From Paludibacteraceae bacterium (GTDB lineage: Bacteria > Bacteroidota > Bacteroidia > Bacteroidales > Paludibacteraceae): DNA of 39,506 nucleotides. Position 1 is the stretch's first letter. Each line of letters starts with the position of its first letter. The position numbers and the translations under genes were made by a program. The notes below the pieces were generated by a model. That model was not told where the DNA came from. It made no database searches and was given only the letters and a program-made list of their open reading frames with translations. Below, in pieces: positions 1 to 9,622 of the stretch. The stretch is taken from the NCBI GenBank assembly GCA_024683975.1, contig JAIKXR010000112.1, forward strand, positions 1 through 39,506, given 5' to 3'.

Positions 1-304
1 CACCTTTCAGTACATTCCACAACTGGGGCAACTCATCTATCTTGTATTTACGAAGGTAGTAACCCGCCTTTGTCACTCTGCAGTCACGACCGCCCACCGT
101 CAGTAATCCTCTTTTATCGCTGTCGGTCTGCATTGTGCGGAACTTCAATATCGAAAAGTCCCGATTGCCCCTCCCTACACGTATCTGGCGATAGAAAACG
201 CCTCCATGGCTGTCTGACAGTATCCATATCGACACTGCCAGCAGTAGTGGACACAATATAATCAACCCAAACAGTGATAGCAATATGTCACACAATCGTT
301 TCAT
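1..304 (-). CDS. Initiating sugar-phosphate transferase (PglC/WcaJ family), 3' end outside window
   Basis: This is the first 101 codons of a bacterial sugar transferase that moves a sugar-1-phosphate from a nucleotide sugar to undecaprenyl phosphate, the first membrane step of surface-polysaccharide synthesis. The start is an ATG at 304, reading MKRLCDILLS. A hydrophobic segment (about residues 6-28) follows, then the family motif KFRTM and the block DELPQLWNVLKG. The protein begins directly with the membrane hairpin, which fits the short PglC-like form rather than the five-helix WcaJ form. The gene overlaps the end of the aminotransferase gene by 17 bp in another frame, so it is the downstream member of the same operon. 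The C-terminal half lies beyond position 1. Confidence 0.85.
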   Translation of the reverse strand, partial: MKRLCDILLSLFGLIILCPLLLAVSIWILSDSHGGVFYRQIRVGRGNRDFSILKFRTMQTDSDKRGLLTVGGRDCRVTKAGYYLRKYKIDELPQLWNVLKG

Positions 305-1490
305 GCATCGACTGAATTATGTATGCTACTTCCTCATCGGTTAGTCGTGAGTATAAAGGCAAAGTTATTTCATTCTCATACAGACGGTATGCATTAGGAT
401 AATTCCGTATATCAAGCCCTAACCGCTTATATGCAGTCATCATCGGTAACGGTTTGTAATGCACATTAGTCGCAATACCTCTTTCCGCCATCTTCGCTAT
501 CACTTCATTACGCTCCTGTTCCGTCTTGTCCGTCATACGGACCAAGTATAAATGTCCGGATGAAGCATGGTGGGCATCGTAGTGGTTGAGAACCTTCACC
601 TTCAAATCAGACAACCCCTTGTCGTACGCCTCTATAATTTCTCTGCGACGATTGAGCAGAGTAGGGTATCTGTCCATCTGTGCCAAGCCTATGGCTGCCA
701 TTATGTCGGTCATGTTGCATTTGTAGTACGCGCCTTCTATGTCATATTCCCACGCGTTCAGACCGGTTTTAGCCAAAGCGTCCTTGCTCTGTCCGTGTAG
801 CGAAAGCAACTGATACTGATGGTATAACTCATTATTATCCACTCCTGATATCGTACGCCACGTCACGGCTCCACCCTCGGCTGTTGTCAGGTTCTTGACT
901 GCGTGAAAACTGAACGAAGTGAAGTCTGCTGTCTCACCGCACATTTTGCCGTCTTGTCGGGCTCCAAAAGCGTGAGCTGCATCTGCCATCACAATAACCC
1001 TGCCTATCGCTCTCTGTATGTCTGTTGAAGGAACAAACATTCCTTTCTTTGACTCCACAACCTCAAAAATCCTCTTGTAATCGCACATTATACCGCCCAA
1101 ATCAACAGGTATAATCACTTTCGTTCTTGGCGTAATGGCTTTCTCCAAGGCTTCGTAATCCATCTCCACACTGTTTTCCTGCGAGTCAGCCATCACTACT
1201 TTTGCCCCTACATGTACCACTACCGATGCCGTTGCCGTATAAGTGTATGCCGGCACTATCACCTCATCGCCTTCACCAACTCCCAATACACGCAAAGTCA
1301 TCTCCATCGCTGCTGTTGCCGAATTGAGACATACTGCGCGCTCTGTATGGCAATATGCGGCTATACGTCTTTCCATCTCTTTGGTTCGCGGACCAGTCGT
1401 TATCCAGCCAGACCGTAAAGCCTCACCTGCCTGAATTATCTCCGCTTCTGTTATATCAGGTGGTGAAAAAGGTATGTGTTTGTTTGTCAT
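288..1490 (-). CDS. DegT/DnrJ/EryC1/StrS-family sugar aminotransferase
   Basis: This is a 400-residue PLP-dependent aminotransferase expected to convert a keto group of a nucleotide sugar into an amine. The Schiff-base lysine is K199 in SFHAVKN, followed by TTAEGGAV. The PLP-contacting Asp/His pair lies in ADAAHAFG (D170, H173). The SFHAxKN form resembles ArnB-type C4'' aminotransferases more than PglE (general knowledge of the family, not a search). It starts 6 bp after the preceding glycosyltransferase gene and overlaps the following sugar transferase gene. This suggests it makes the amino sugar that the transferase or a later glycosyltransferase uses. No 4,6-dehydratase is seen in the window, so the actual substrate is unknown. 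Confidence 0.9.
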   Translation of the reverse strand: MTNKHIPFSPPDITEAEIIQAGEALRSGWITTGPRTKEMERRIAAYCHTERAVCLNSATAAMEMTLRVLGVGEGDEVIVPAYTYTATASVVVHVGAKVVMADSQENSVEMDYEALEKAITPRTKVIIPVDLGGIMCDYKRIFEVVESKKGMFVPSTDIQRAIGRVIVMADAAHAFGARQDGKMCGETADFTSFSFHAVKNLTTAEGGAVTWRTISGVDNNELYHQYQLLSLHGQSKDALAKTGLNAWEYDIEGAYYKCNMTDIMAAIGLAQMDRYPTLLNRRREIIEAYDKGLSDLKVKVLNHYDAHHASSGHLYLVRMTDKTEQERNEVIAKMAERGIATNVHYKPLPMMTAYKRLGLDIRNYPNAYRLYENEITLPLYSRLTDEEVAYIIQSMHETIV

Positions 1491-1496
1491 AGTTGT

Positions 1497-2498
1497 TTAT
1501 CTGTTTGTTGTGACTGTTAATGGGCGATTGAAAATCAGTTTTATTATCCCCGTCAGATATCCCCATCCGTATGACAAATGAATACAAGGGAACACCGGTA
1601 TCAACATGGCGTTCTTGTTTTTTATTGCTATCACTGTTGCGGTCAGTAAGTAAGTCATTACACATATCATATATATTGCCGTTACCCATTTTGACAAAAA
1701 GCACAACGGAAGTCCTGCTGTCAGACCTAAAAGAAAGAACAAAGGCACAAACTGACGTAATGTAGCGGGACAGCCTGCCTTCTTGTTAACCAACGGCTTG
1801 TATAACCCGTACTGATAAAACATTGCCGCTGTTTTTTCTAACCCGTCGCGTGAGTAGTACGTTACTGTCAAGTTAGGAATTAAATATATGTCACCTCCAT
1901 CGCGTATTATTCTGGCGTTCATCTCATCGTCTTGATTGCGTGTCAGTTCGGTATCAAACATGCCTGTCTCCGCAAACATTTCTTTTCGCCAGCAGCCGAA
2001 CGGAACGGTATCAACCTTGGTTGGCTTGTTTACCACCTCTGTACGGAATGTCGAAGTACCCATTCCGAACTTATGCCCCATCGCCGTGGCGATTGCTCTT
2101 GCCGTCGCTGTTTCATTGGTAGGCAAAGTAATACAGGAAGCGCCTACATTATATGCGTTTGGCAGCGTTGTCAGGTAATGCACTAAGGTTGAAACATAAT
2201 TATTGGGAAAGACCGAATGGGCGTCTATGCGTACGATGTATGCGCCCTTTGCCTGCTCTATACCAATATTCATCGCGTAAGGGGCAGTACGTCTTTTATT
2301 ATAACAGAGGCGAATAAAGGCAGGATGGTCTTTCAGGTATGGCTCTATTCTGTCAAGTGTGCCGTCCTCGCTGCCTCCGTCCACAAGTATCAATTCCATC
2401 TGTTTCTGCCCATAGTCTTGAACAAGCATTGACTCAATACAACGGGAAATATACATTTCCTCGTTATAGACAGGACATATTATTGATACCTCAATCAT
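1497..2498 (-). CDS. Glycosyltransferase family 2, ExoA-like
   Basis: This 333-residue protein has an N-terminal GT-A fold. It opens with the nucleotide-binding strand IICPVYNEE and has ILVDGGSEDGT, an RIDAHS motif in place of the usual DxD, and NQDDEMNARI, which probably carries the catalytic acidic residues. The last roughly 90 residues contain two or three hydrophobic segments that would anchor it to the inner membrane. This layout is that of succinoglycan ExoA-type glycosyltransferases. It probably adds one sugar to the lipid-linked repeat unit on the cytoplasmic face. The gap to the upstream glycosyltransferase gene is 52 bp and to the downstream aminotransferase gene 6 bp. Donor and acceptor sugars cannot be read from the sequence. 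Confidence 0.88.
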   Translation of the reverse strand: MIEVSIICPVYNEEMYISRCIESMLVQDYGQKQMELILVDGGSEDGTLDRIEPYLKDHPAFIRLCYNKRRTAPYAMNIGIEQAKGAYIVRIDAHSVFPNNYVSTLVHYLTTLPNAYNVGASCITLPTNETATARAIATAMGHKFGMGTSTFRTEVVNKPTKVDTVPFGCWRKEMFAETGMFDTELTRNQDDEMNARIIRDGGDIYLIPNLTVTYYSRDGLEKTAAMFYQYGLYKPLVNKKAGCPATLRQFVPLFFLLGLTAGLPLCFLSKWVTAIYMICVMTYLLTATVIAIKNKNAMLIPVFPCIHLSYGWGYLTGIIKLIFNRPLTVTTNR

Positions 2499-2550
2499 CT
2501 ATATTGTTTCCTTTTGTGCAGACAAACTTTGTCGTCGGTGAATAAAAGTT

Positions 2551-3426
2551 CTATTCTATCCAGCCATTTTCTTTTATGAAGCGTAGTGTGGCTTTTATCT
2601 GGTCGTCATTGGTCATCTCGCCGTGACCTTTGACATTGCTTGATTGCAGCGAACTCCCGCTGTGAAAATACTGATAAATAGAATCAAACGACAACACCTC
2701 ATAGCGTTTTTTCGGGGTTATTTTCTTGGTTCCAGCCGCCATACCTGCTGCCCAGAACCATATATCGTCTGCCTGTGGAGCATATTGTCTGGCCAAATTC
2801 CACTCCATCATCTCTTTTTTCAGACTGTGGGGAGGATAGAAAACGCCTGCTGCACCTACCGGCATTGGCATTGGTTGAGGCTCTTCCGGTTGTATGTAGT
2901 CCCATGTCGAATACGGTTCGGCGGCACCGTTTTCTATGTGTGGCTCACGCATCCAAGTGCCTATGATTGCTTCAGGATAGTGAAGATGTGTCATCCATGT
3001 TGTCTCTATTAAGTCTTTTGGATAGAGTATATCGTCATCGGCAGTCAGTATGTAGTCTTCAGGAAACGCTTGATATGCAGGAATCAGTTTCTTGTATGAA
3101 CGCATATTCTCAGTATATCTTATTTCCACCCCCCATAGCCTTAATTCTGCCACTCTCTTTGGTAGAGTGTCGTCCGACCATTCGTCCTTGTCTAACCATA
3201 GTATAATCTTTTCAGGTTGGACACTCTGTCGCAGCAATGAATAAACACTGTAGCACACTATTCCGTTGCTTACCCGTCTGCCGTAGGATGTAAGCGACAC
3301 GATAATGTTTTTTTGTGACCTCTCACCGAGACACGGCACACGAAACAACCTTGTGTCGTAACACCACTTGAGACAAAAGGCATACAGCGATTCAAACAAT
3401 ATGACGAATTTATGCAGTATATTCAT
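2551..3426 (-). CDS. GT-A fold glycosyltransferase of uncertain subfamily
   Basis: This is a 291-residue protein from an ATG at 3426. A short N-terminal extension precedes the strand IIVSLTSYGRRV. The segment LTADDDILYP holds an acidic DDD cluster typical of the metal- and sugar-nucleotide-binding site of GT-A enzymes. The usual family 2 opening (PxYN) is absent, so it belongs to a divergent branch found in capsule loci. There is no clear membrane anchor apart from a weak N-terminal hydrophobic stretch. It lies 9 bp after the preceding glycosyltransferase gene, inside the operon. The class is fairly sure; the sugar it transfers is unknown. Confidence 0.75.
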   Translation of the reverse strand: MNILHKFVILFESLYAFCLKWCYDTRLFRVPCLGERSQKNIIVSLTSYGRRVSNGIVCYSVYSLLRQSVQPEKIILWLDKDEWSDDTLPKRVAELRLWGVEIRYTENMRSYKKLIPAYQAFPEDYILTADDDILYPKDLIETTWMTHLHYPEAIIGTWMREPHIENGAAEPYSTWDYIQPEEPQPMPMPVGAAGVFYPPHSLKKEMMEWNLARQYAPQADDIWFWAAGMAAGTKKITPKKRYEVLSFDSIYQYFHSGSSLQSSNVKGHGEMTNDDQIKATLRFIKENGWIE

Positions 3427-3435
3427 TATTCACTC

Positions 3436-4395
3436 CTACTCTTCACTTTTTTCCGGTAGGTTTCCGAAATCAAACGACCTGTATTTGTCAAAAACCTCCT
3501 TGCTTACTCCGTCTTGTTTCGATTCTTCTTTAAGCAGCTTTATGAATTTGCTTTGTCCTTTATAACTCAACTCCCGCAAGAAACGGAACCGCATATATGG
3601 CAGATACATGGCTTCCCACAACGCATATTTAAGGCGCGAATAATGCAATCTGTAGTTAATCATTCTGTTGAGTGTATGTATGAACAGCATTCCGTAGTGA
3701 TTGTTGTTTTTCTTCGAACTTGCACTCACCTTGTGATACAGTTTGGCATCTGTCAGACATACCATCTTTACACCGCTTTTTCGCATTCTTATTGAGAAGT
3801 CCATGTCCTCTTCCCCGAAAAAGAACCGTTCGGTAAACAAGTCACCGTTATCCAAACATACTTGTCTGCGGAACATCAGTGCACAACCTGTTACAAAAGT
3901 AATGTCAATCTCTTTCCGTCCTTGTAATACTGCATCTCTTTGATCGGCACCATAGTAACGCCTCCCGCCAAAAACCAGCCGTCCGCCGGCATTCCATAGT
4001 ATATCTCTATTGTCGTAATAGTATATGGCAGGTGTCAATACTTGTACTTCACTATGCTCTTCCATATAGCATACCATTCGCTCTAAACAGTCCTTTGCCA
4101 GCACCGTATCATTATTCAGACATAGTCCATACCGGTACGACTGCTCACCTGCTTTTAGCGCCTCATTATTGCCTCGTGCGAAACCATAATTTTCATCAAA
4201 CCAGATAAGATGCACTTTCTCCTTTGCCCATGCATTTTGCCTATACCAACTGGAAAGACACTGGCGCGACTCCTCTGAAGAACAATTGTCAGCTACAACC
4301 ACACTAAAGTCCTGATAACTCTGCTCCTCCAATGACTCCAGACACGCTGTCGTGTCACTCGTCCCGTTGTAATTGAGTATGATGATTTTTAGCAT
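3436..4395 (-). CDS. Glycosyltransferase family 2, rhamnosyltransferase-like
   Basis: From the ATG at 4395 the protein is 319 residues (MLKIIILNYNG). A TTG three codons upstream is a less likely start. Visible motifs are the donor-binding opening LNYNG, the LNNDT motif that takes the place of DxD, VTGCALMFRR, and FFGEEDMDFSIR with the catalytic acidic residues. This set matches rhamnosyltransferase/WcaA-like enzymes. The start lies 41 bp inside the end of the polymerase gene, so translation is probably coupled. It would add a sugar to the growing undecaprenyl-linked repeat unit in the cytoplasm. The exact sugar is not predictable. Confidence 0.87.
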   Translation of the reverse strand: MLKIIILNYNGTSDTTACLESLEEQSYQDFSVVVADNCSSEESRQCLSSWYRQNAWAKEKVHLIWFDENYGFARGNNEALKAGEQSYRYGLCLNNDTVLAKDCLERMVCYMEEHSEVQVLTPAIYYYDNRDILWNAGGRLVFGGRRYYGADQRDAVLQGRKEIDITFVTGCALMFRRQVCLDNGDLFTERFFFGEEDMDFSIRMRKSGVKMVCLTDAKLYHKVSASSKKNNNHYGMLFIHTLNRMINYRLHYSRLKYALWEAMYLPYMRFRFLRELSYKGQSKFIKLLKEESKQDGVSKEVFDKYRSFDFGNLPEKSEE

Positions 4396-5605
4396 AACAG
4401 TCAACTAAATAGATCAGAAACAACAATACGGGTACCTCGATGGTGTTCATAAGCCAGAAATAGAAATCGAACCACCCCATTGCCATAATGGCGCATAACC
4501 ACGCGTCAATAGCGGCAATATAGATTGATTTCGTTTTCAGTGATGCTATCCGTACTACGTAAAAAAACAAACCTGATACAACGGGATAAATCATATAGAA
4601 GGCCATCCCGCCCCTAAGGTAAATCGAACCGAAATGTGTGCGGACATTGTTATAGATTTGTGTGTCCGAATTGATAATTACCGACACCGTGCTGATAGGC
4701 GACACCACCTCATCGCCGGTCAGGGTGTTTACCACATTGATGAAAGGTGCAAAGAACACTCTCGGGTCGGTTGGTACAGTTAATCCCAAACGCATCTCTT
4801 CGCTCAAACCCAACGCACCGCTGAACAGATAATGCAAGAAATGCTCAACAATGAATGTCCCCATCTGTTTGCTGTAATGGGAACTGCCGCCGACAATGAA
4901 GTTCAGAAGGTAACTTCCCGCGTAAATAGTTGAACCCGACAAAGCAATCAGCAGCACCACACGCCAATTCAGATGGATACGGCGCATCAACAAACACAGT
5001 ATAAAGCCGGCAACAAGCGGAATGATAACCCAGCTTTTCACCTGGTTGGTCATCGTCAATGCCGCAATAGCAATAATGCATACTATCGGCAAAAGTATAT
5101 TATGCCTCCTTACGGATGCGAACAGCAAAACTGTCATTGCCCCTAAAAAGACAATTATATGGCCATACAGACCATAGATGGCATATTCGTCCGCAAACTC
5201 ATCGGTGCCGAAACTATATATGGACGAACCCAAAACCGCCTTCAGATGCCAGGTCGCCAACAGAATAGACAAACCTCCGGCTATCCATAGCCACTTCGGA
5301 AACCGGTAGGCTTCGCCCGGAAACTGATAGGCTTCGTCCGCGGTGTTTGGAATACCGTATATATAAGCAAGAACGGTACTCGGTATCTCCATAAGCAGTA
5401 TGCCCCCCATCCATACCAGCAGACTGGGATAGTAAAACGGAACGAAATGCATTGATTCGGGCAGACTGACAGCCAGCAGGACAATCGCCGCATATGGAAG
5501 AAGCAGAATGTTAATCGGCGTATAGAGTGTTTTCCAGATGCGGTGTTCCCAATAAACGACCGCTATGCACTCTAATAAGAACAATATGAAAATCAACGCG
5601 TTCAT
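4355..5605 (-). CDS. O-antigen/capsule polymerase, Wzy-like
   Basis: This 416-residue integral membrane protein has about ten predicted hydrophobic helices. It has a longer polar loop in the second half (roughly residues 225-330), a layout typical of Wzy repeat-unit polymerases. Sequence conservation in the family is weak, so the call rests on topology and position between the flippases and the glycosyltransferases. Wzy joins lipid-linked repeat units at the periplasmic face after Wzx flips them. The ATG at 5605 overlaps the stop of the second flippase gene in an ATGA arrangement (4 bp), so the two are translationally coupled. Confidence 0.75.
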   Translation of the reverse strand: MNALIFILFLLECIAVVYWEHRIWKTLYTPINILLLPYAAIVLLAVSLPESMHFVPFYYPSLLVWMGGILLMEIPSTVLAYIYGIPNTADEAYQFPGEAYRFPKWLWIAGGLSILLATWHLKAVLGSSIYSFGTDEFADEYAIYGLYGHIIVFLGAMTVLLFASVRRHNILLPIVCIIAIAALTMTNQVKSWVIIPLVAGFILCLLMRRIHLNWRVVLLIALSGSTIYAGSYLLNFIVGGSSHYSKQMGTFIVEHFLHYLFSGALGLSEEMRLGLTVPTDPRVFFAPFINVVNTLTGDEVVSPISTVSVIINSDTQIYNNVRTHFGSIYLRGGMAFYMIYPVVSGLFFYVVRIASLKTKSIYIAAIDAWLCAIMAMGWFDFYFWLMNTIEVPVLLFLIYLVDCYAKNHHTQLQRDE

Positions 5606-6954
5606 TTACCCCACAACTCTTTGATCACCATACTTGGCCAACGCCAGTTCTGATAAGCCGCCTGAGCTATGCCGCCTGCCATTATCAGACCCCACATTCC
5701 CCAGTGAAGCCAACCGAGGAAAACTAACAGCAGCACCAGTGTCACTCCGCCGCTTACTAACGATGGTATGAAAAAAGGTATCTTGTTGTCTGCCATTATA
5801 AAGCCTGCCGACATGGCGTGGTTGTCTTCCAGATAATGAATAACCAACATCGCTGTTAGCATTCCTACCGGAACAAAACTTGTCTTGCTTTTTATCAAGT
5901 CCAATGCCCAATCGCCCAAATATATCCACATCAAGCCGCATGCTATATATGTTGCCAATACACTCACGGCACTGATCTTATAGTACCGTCTCAAACTTTC
6001 CTTATCGTCCTCTGCTCTGCATTGCGCTAACTTAGGAATGAACGACCTGTAAGGTACTGTCGCGCATCTTGTCAGCACGTCCATAACTTGCAGCGTGATA
6101 CCGTAGCAAGCCACCTCTCCCAAACTCAGGTACACCGACCCGATCAGCACCGCCGACTTGGTTATTGCGAACGCTCCCAACTGTGTCAGGCCTACCTTCA
6201 CAGCATTCGGATAAATGACACCGAAAATCTCTTTAGCATTCCTTTCCTCCACTCCCTCTAAATTGGTTTTCAACTCCTTTGTGAAGAACGTCTTATATGC
6301 TAATATCCTCCTCACTACTGTTGCTATCAACTGGGCACCCACTATAGCTGACAAACCCATTCCCGCATATATGAATCCAATCGCCACCAACAGATACGTA
6401 CCTTGGGCTACGATGATTATCTGCTGATTGCGTTTCACATATCCTTTGCCCAACAGCAGCGCGTCATAGTACAGTGTGTAGAGATTGTAGCAGTTAATCG
6501 CGATTAGCAGCACCCAAGCCACCATAGCGTCAGTCTTGTCACCCGTATAGTGTTTCAATATATAAGCAAAGTATATCGTTCCGGCTGTTGCCAGCAGAAT
6601 AAAGCACGCAATGGCAATCTGCCTGTAAAACCGTCTCATGGCAGTCAGAGTGCCTTTCAACAGGCCGTAGTCCACCTCGCCGTCTGTCACTTGCCTTACT
6701 CCCTCTTTCTGCAAGTCCTTGGCTCCCGAAAAAATGTAACTCACATTCCTCGCAAACGATGGACTGAAACCGAAGTCTAAGATATTGACCAGCATTATGA
6801 TAACTGTAAAGATGTTCCATATGCCGACCGTCTCTGCCGACATCTTGTTCAGTATGAATGGTAACAGTATAACTCCGGCACCAATGAGGAAAAAGGTCGC
6901 CAAGTACGACCATATTACATCTCCTTTGCTAATATCTTCTATGCCCTTGTTCAA
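5602..6954 (-). CDS. Wzx-type polysaccharide flippase (second tandem copy), TTG start
   Basis: This is a MOP-superfamily flippase of 450 residues that moves undecaprenyl-linked repeat units across the inner membrane; it has many hydrophobic helices. The start is chosen as TTG at 6954, giving [17 protein letters not shown]. This lines up with the first residues of the neighbouring paralogue ([17 protein letters not shown]), and its TTGA overlaps the paralogue's stop codon. An open frame runs 37 codons further upstream to 7065 but has no counterpart in the paralogue and lies wholly inside it. By eye the two flippases are more than half identical along their length, which points to tandem duplication. 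The N-terminal insert [14 protein letters not shown] of the other copy is missing here. Confidence 0.88.
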   Translation of the reverse strand: MNKGIEDISKGDVIWSYLATFFLIGAGVILLPFILNKMSAETVGIWNIFTVIIMLVNILDFGFSPSFARNVSYIFSGAKDLQKEGVRQVTDGEVDYGLLKGTLTAMRRFYRQIAIACFILLATAGTIYFAYILKHYTGDKTDAMVAWVLLIAINCYNLYTLYYDALLLGKGYVKRNQQIIIVAQGTYLLVAIGFIYAGMGLSAIVGAQLIATVVRRILAYKTFFTKELKTNLEGVEERNAKEIFGVIYPNAVKVGLTQLGAFAITKSAVLIGSVYLSLGEVACYGITLQVMDVLTRCATVPYRSFIPKLAQCRAEDDKESLRRYYKISAVSVLATYIACGLMWIYLGDWALDLIKSKTSFVPVGMLTAMLVIHYLEDNHAMSAGFIMADNKIPFFIPSLVSGGVTLVLLLVFLGWLHWGMWGLIMAGGIAQAAYQNWRWPSMVIKELWGK

Positions 6955-8351
6955 AACGTTTTCTGCTTCTTGTGATTGTAAAACAACTCTCCTATTATTA
7001 CGCTTGGCCACTTCCAATCCTGATACGCCAGTTGCGCGATGCCCGGTGCCAGAATCATTCCCCATACGCTCCAGTTCAAAACATCAAGGAAGAGCCACAA
7101 TAACACTACTGTTGCCGCGCCGCTCAGTAGCGATGGAATAAAGAAAGGTATTCTGTTGTCCGACATAATAAACCCGCTCGCCATTGACTGGTTATCCTCC
7201 AATAGGTGAAATCCTACCATCACGGCGAACATCGCTGTCGGCAGGAACATTGTCTGACTCTTTATCAGTCGTAGCACGTCATCGCCAAACAGCACTGCCA
7301 CACTGCCGCCCGCTACCCATATTGCTAACAATATACTCTCGCAAACCAGGTAATAATGCCGCAGGCCTGACCGGTCTTTTTCTGCCCTGCATTGTGCCAG
7401 TTTGGGTGAAAAAGCCTTGTATGGCACGGTTGAGCAGTTGCATAGTATCTCCAGCATCTGAAGTGTTATACCGTAACTCGCCACCTCTTCTAACGTCAGG
7501 AAAGCGGCGCCTATCAGCATTGCCGACTTGTTCACAGCCAGACTGCCCAGCTGCGTCAGCCCGATTTTTATCGCATTAGGATAGATAGCCCTCATTATTT
7601 CTTTCGGGTCATCTGCTTTCACACCTGACAATGCCTCCTCCATCTCACGTGTGAAGAACACACGCCGTGACAACACTCTGCGAAGAACTATGGCAACCAA
7701 CCTTGATGCCACTATCGCGCTCAAACCCAATCCCGCATAGATAAGACCTATTGCCAACGCTACATATACTGCCTGGCTCAATATCACAATCTGCTGGCTC
7801 CTGCGCACATAACCCTTGCCCCTTAGCAGCGCATCATAGTATAGTGTATAGAGGTCATAGCAGTTAAGACTAATCAGCAGTACCCACCCCACGATAGCAT
7901 CTGTCCTGTCACCGTTGTACTTGTCAAGGATGTACATAAAATAAGCCGTCCCCGCCGTGGCTAACAGCACAAAAGCCGCTAACGAGATAAGGCGGAACAA
8001 CCTCTGCATCGCCAATAAAGTCCCTTTCAGCAACCCGTAATCCACTTGTACTCCCGTCTTGACCAGTTCAGCGTCCTTAACTTCCAACGTTGCAACGCCC
8101 TCTTTCTTAAGGCTCTTGACACCGCTGAAAATGTAACTCAGGTTACGTGCAAACGATGGCTGGAAACCGAAGTCCAAGATTGCCACCATCACCGATATGG
8201 TCTGAAAAATGTTCCAGATACCTACCGTCTCTGCCGGCATCTTGTTCAGTATAAACGGGAAAAGCAGCAGGCCCGAACCTACCCAGAAAAACGTAGCGGC
8301 GTACGACCATATAACGTCGCGTTTGCCTATATGTTCAACGCCTTTAGTCAC
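6951..8351 (-). CDS. Wzx-type polysaccharide flippase (first tandem copy), GTG start
   Basis: This is a 466-residue member of the MOP flippase superfamily and a paralogue of the next gene. It starts at a GTG (8351) that overlaps the end of ugd by 8 bp. The hydrophobic helices follow the Wzx pattern, and the conserved blocks [20 protein letters not shown] and PKLAQCRAE also occur in near-identical form in the second copy. It probably exports lipid-linked oligosaccharide repeat units. One flippase is normally enough for a locus, so the pair could have diverged in substrate, act together, or one could be redundant. Both are intact. Confidence 0.88.
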   Translation of the reverse strand: MTKGVEHIGKRDVIWSYAATFFWVGSGLLLFPFILNKMPAETVGIWNIFQTISVMVAILDFGFQPSFARNLSYIFSGVKSLKKEGVATLEVKDAELVKTGVQVDYGLLKGTLLAMQRLFRLISLAAFVLLATAGTAYFMYILDKYNGDRTDAIVGWVLLISLNCYDLYTLYYDALLRGKGYVRRSQQIVILSQAVYVALAIGLIYAGLGLSAIVASRLVAIVLRRVLSRRVFFTREMEEALSGVKADDPKEIMRAIYPNAIKIGLTQLGSLAVNKSAMLIGAAFLTLEEVASYGITLQMLEILCNCSTVPYKAFSPKLAQCRAEKDRSGLRHYYLVCESILLAIWVAGGSVAVLFGDDVLRLIKSQTMFLPTAMFAVMVGFHLLEDNQSMASGFIMSDNRIPFFIPSLLSGAATVVLLWLFLDVLNWSVWGMILAPGIAQLAYQDWKWPSVIIGELFYNHKKQKTF

Positions 8352-9606
8352 GACGGAAGATATCGCGTGTATATACTTTGTCTTTCACCACGTCCAGACA
8401 CGACTCATATCTGTTGGCTATGATGGCTTGCGAACGACGCATAAACTCCTGTAAGTCGTTTACTATCAAGCTCCCGAAGAACGTTGTGCCGTCGGGTAGG
8501 GTAGGCTCATAGACTATAACTTTCGCACCCTTCGCCTTGATGCGTTTCATTATGCCTTGTATTGACGACTGACGGAAATTGTCCGAATTGGACTTCATCG
8601 TCAGCCGGTATACGCCTATAATACACTCTTTCTCTTGGCCTTTGTCCCAATTGTTGTCTTCAGAGTAGGAGTAGTAACCGGCTTTTGCCAATACTCTGTC
8701 GGCTATAAAGTCCTTCCTCGTCCTGTTGCTCTCCACTATCGCGCCAATCAGGTTCTCGGGTACGTCAGAGTAATTGGCAAGCAACTGTTTGGTGTCCTTT
8801 GGCAGACAGTAACCGCCGTATCCGAATGAAGGGTTATTGTAGTGCTGGCCAATTCGCGGATCCAAACATACACCGTCGATTATTTGCTGTGTGTTCAGAC
8901 CTTTCATCTCCGCGTATGTGTCCAACTCGTTGAAATAACTCACTCTCAACGCCAAGTACGTATTGGCGAACAGTTTGACTGCCTCTGCTTCCGTGAAACC
9001 CATAAAGAGGGTAGGGATGTCTTTCGCCGCCGCGCCTTCTTGCAACATTTCCGCAAACTCCTTTGCGGCAGCTGTCAGCCTTTCGTCCTGCAGGTCTGTA
9101 CCTACTATGATACGCGATGGATACAGGTTGTCATACAACGCCTTGCTCTCGCGCAAAAACTCCGGCGCGAACAATATGTTCCTGTTGCCGGTCTTTTGCC
9201 GTATGCTTTCCGTAAAACCTACCGGTATAGTCGATTTGACCACTATCAGTGCCTCCTTGTTGACACGCATCACCTGCTCTATTACCGATTCTACGGCACT
9301 CGTGTCAAAGTAGTTCTTCTGCGGGTCATAGTTGGTAGGTGTCGCTATCACCACCCATTCGGCTTCAGAGTATGCCTTGTCGCCGTCCAGAGTGGCTGTC
9401 AAGTCCAACTCAACTGGCTTGCCATTGGCATCCATACCCCCGAAATAACGCTCTATATAGTCGTCTTGTATAGTCGTCTCACGGCGGTTGATTTTATCCA
9501 CACGGTCAGGCGCTATATCTACCGCAACCACTTTGTTATGCTGGGCCAGCAAAGTCGCTATCGACAGACCTACATAGCCAGTACCTGCTACTGCTACTCT
9601 CTTCAT
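8344..9606 (-). CDS. ugd: UDP-glucose 6-dehydrogenase
   Basis: This enzyme oxidises UDP-glucose to UDP-glucuronate with two NAD+ and supplies an acidic sugar to the polysaccharide. From the ATG at 9606 it is 420 residues and opens with the NAD-binding motif GTGYVG (G8, G10, G13). The catalytic cysteine sits in [16 protein letters not shown], the signature of the short Enterobacteria-type Ugd, followed by [11 protein letters not shown] longer frame to 9657 is open but adds 17 residues before the Rossmann strand, so it was not chosen. It lies 16 bp after the other sugar dehydrogenase gene and overlaps the first flippase gene by 8 bp. Confidence 0.93.
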   Translation of the reverse strand: MKRVAVAGTGYVGLSIATLLAQHNKVVAVDIAPDRVDKINRRETTIQDDYIERYFGGMDANGKPVELDLTATLDGDKAYSEAEWVVIATPTNYDPQKNYFDTSAVESVIEQVMRVNKEALIVVKSTIPVGFTESIRQKTGNRNILFAPEFLRESKALYDNLYPSRIIVGTDLQDERLTAAAKEFAEMLQEGAAAKDIPTLFMGFTEAEAVKLFANTYLALRVSYFNELDTYAEMKGLNTQQIIDGVCLDPRIGQHYNNPSFGYGGYCLPKDTKQLLANYSDVPENLIGAIVESNRTRKDFIADRVLAKAGYYSYSEDNNWDKGQEKECIIGVYRLTMKSNSDNFRQSSIQGIMKRIKAKGAKVIVYEPTLPDGTTFFGSLIVNDLQEFMRRSQAIIANRYESCLDVVKDKVYTRDIFRRD

Positions 9607-9622
9607 ATAGTGCTGTTTGTGT

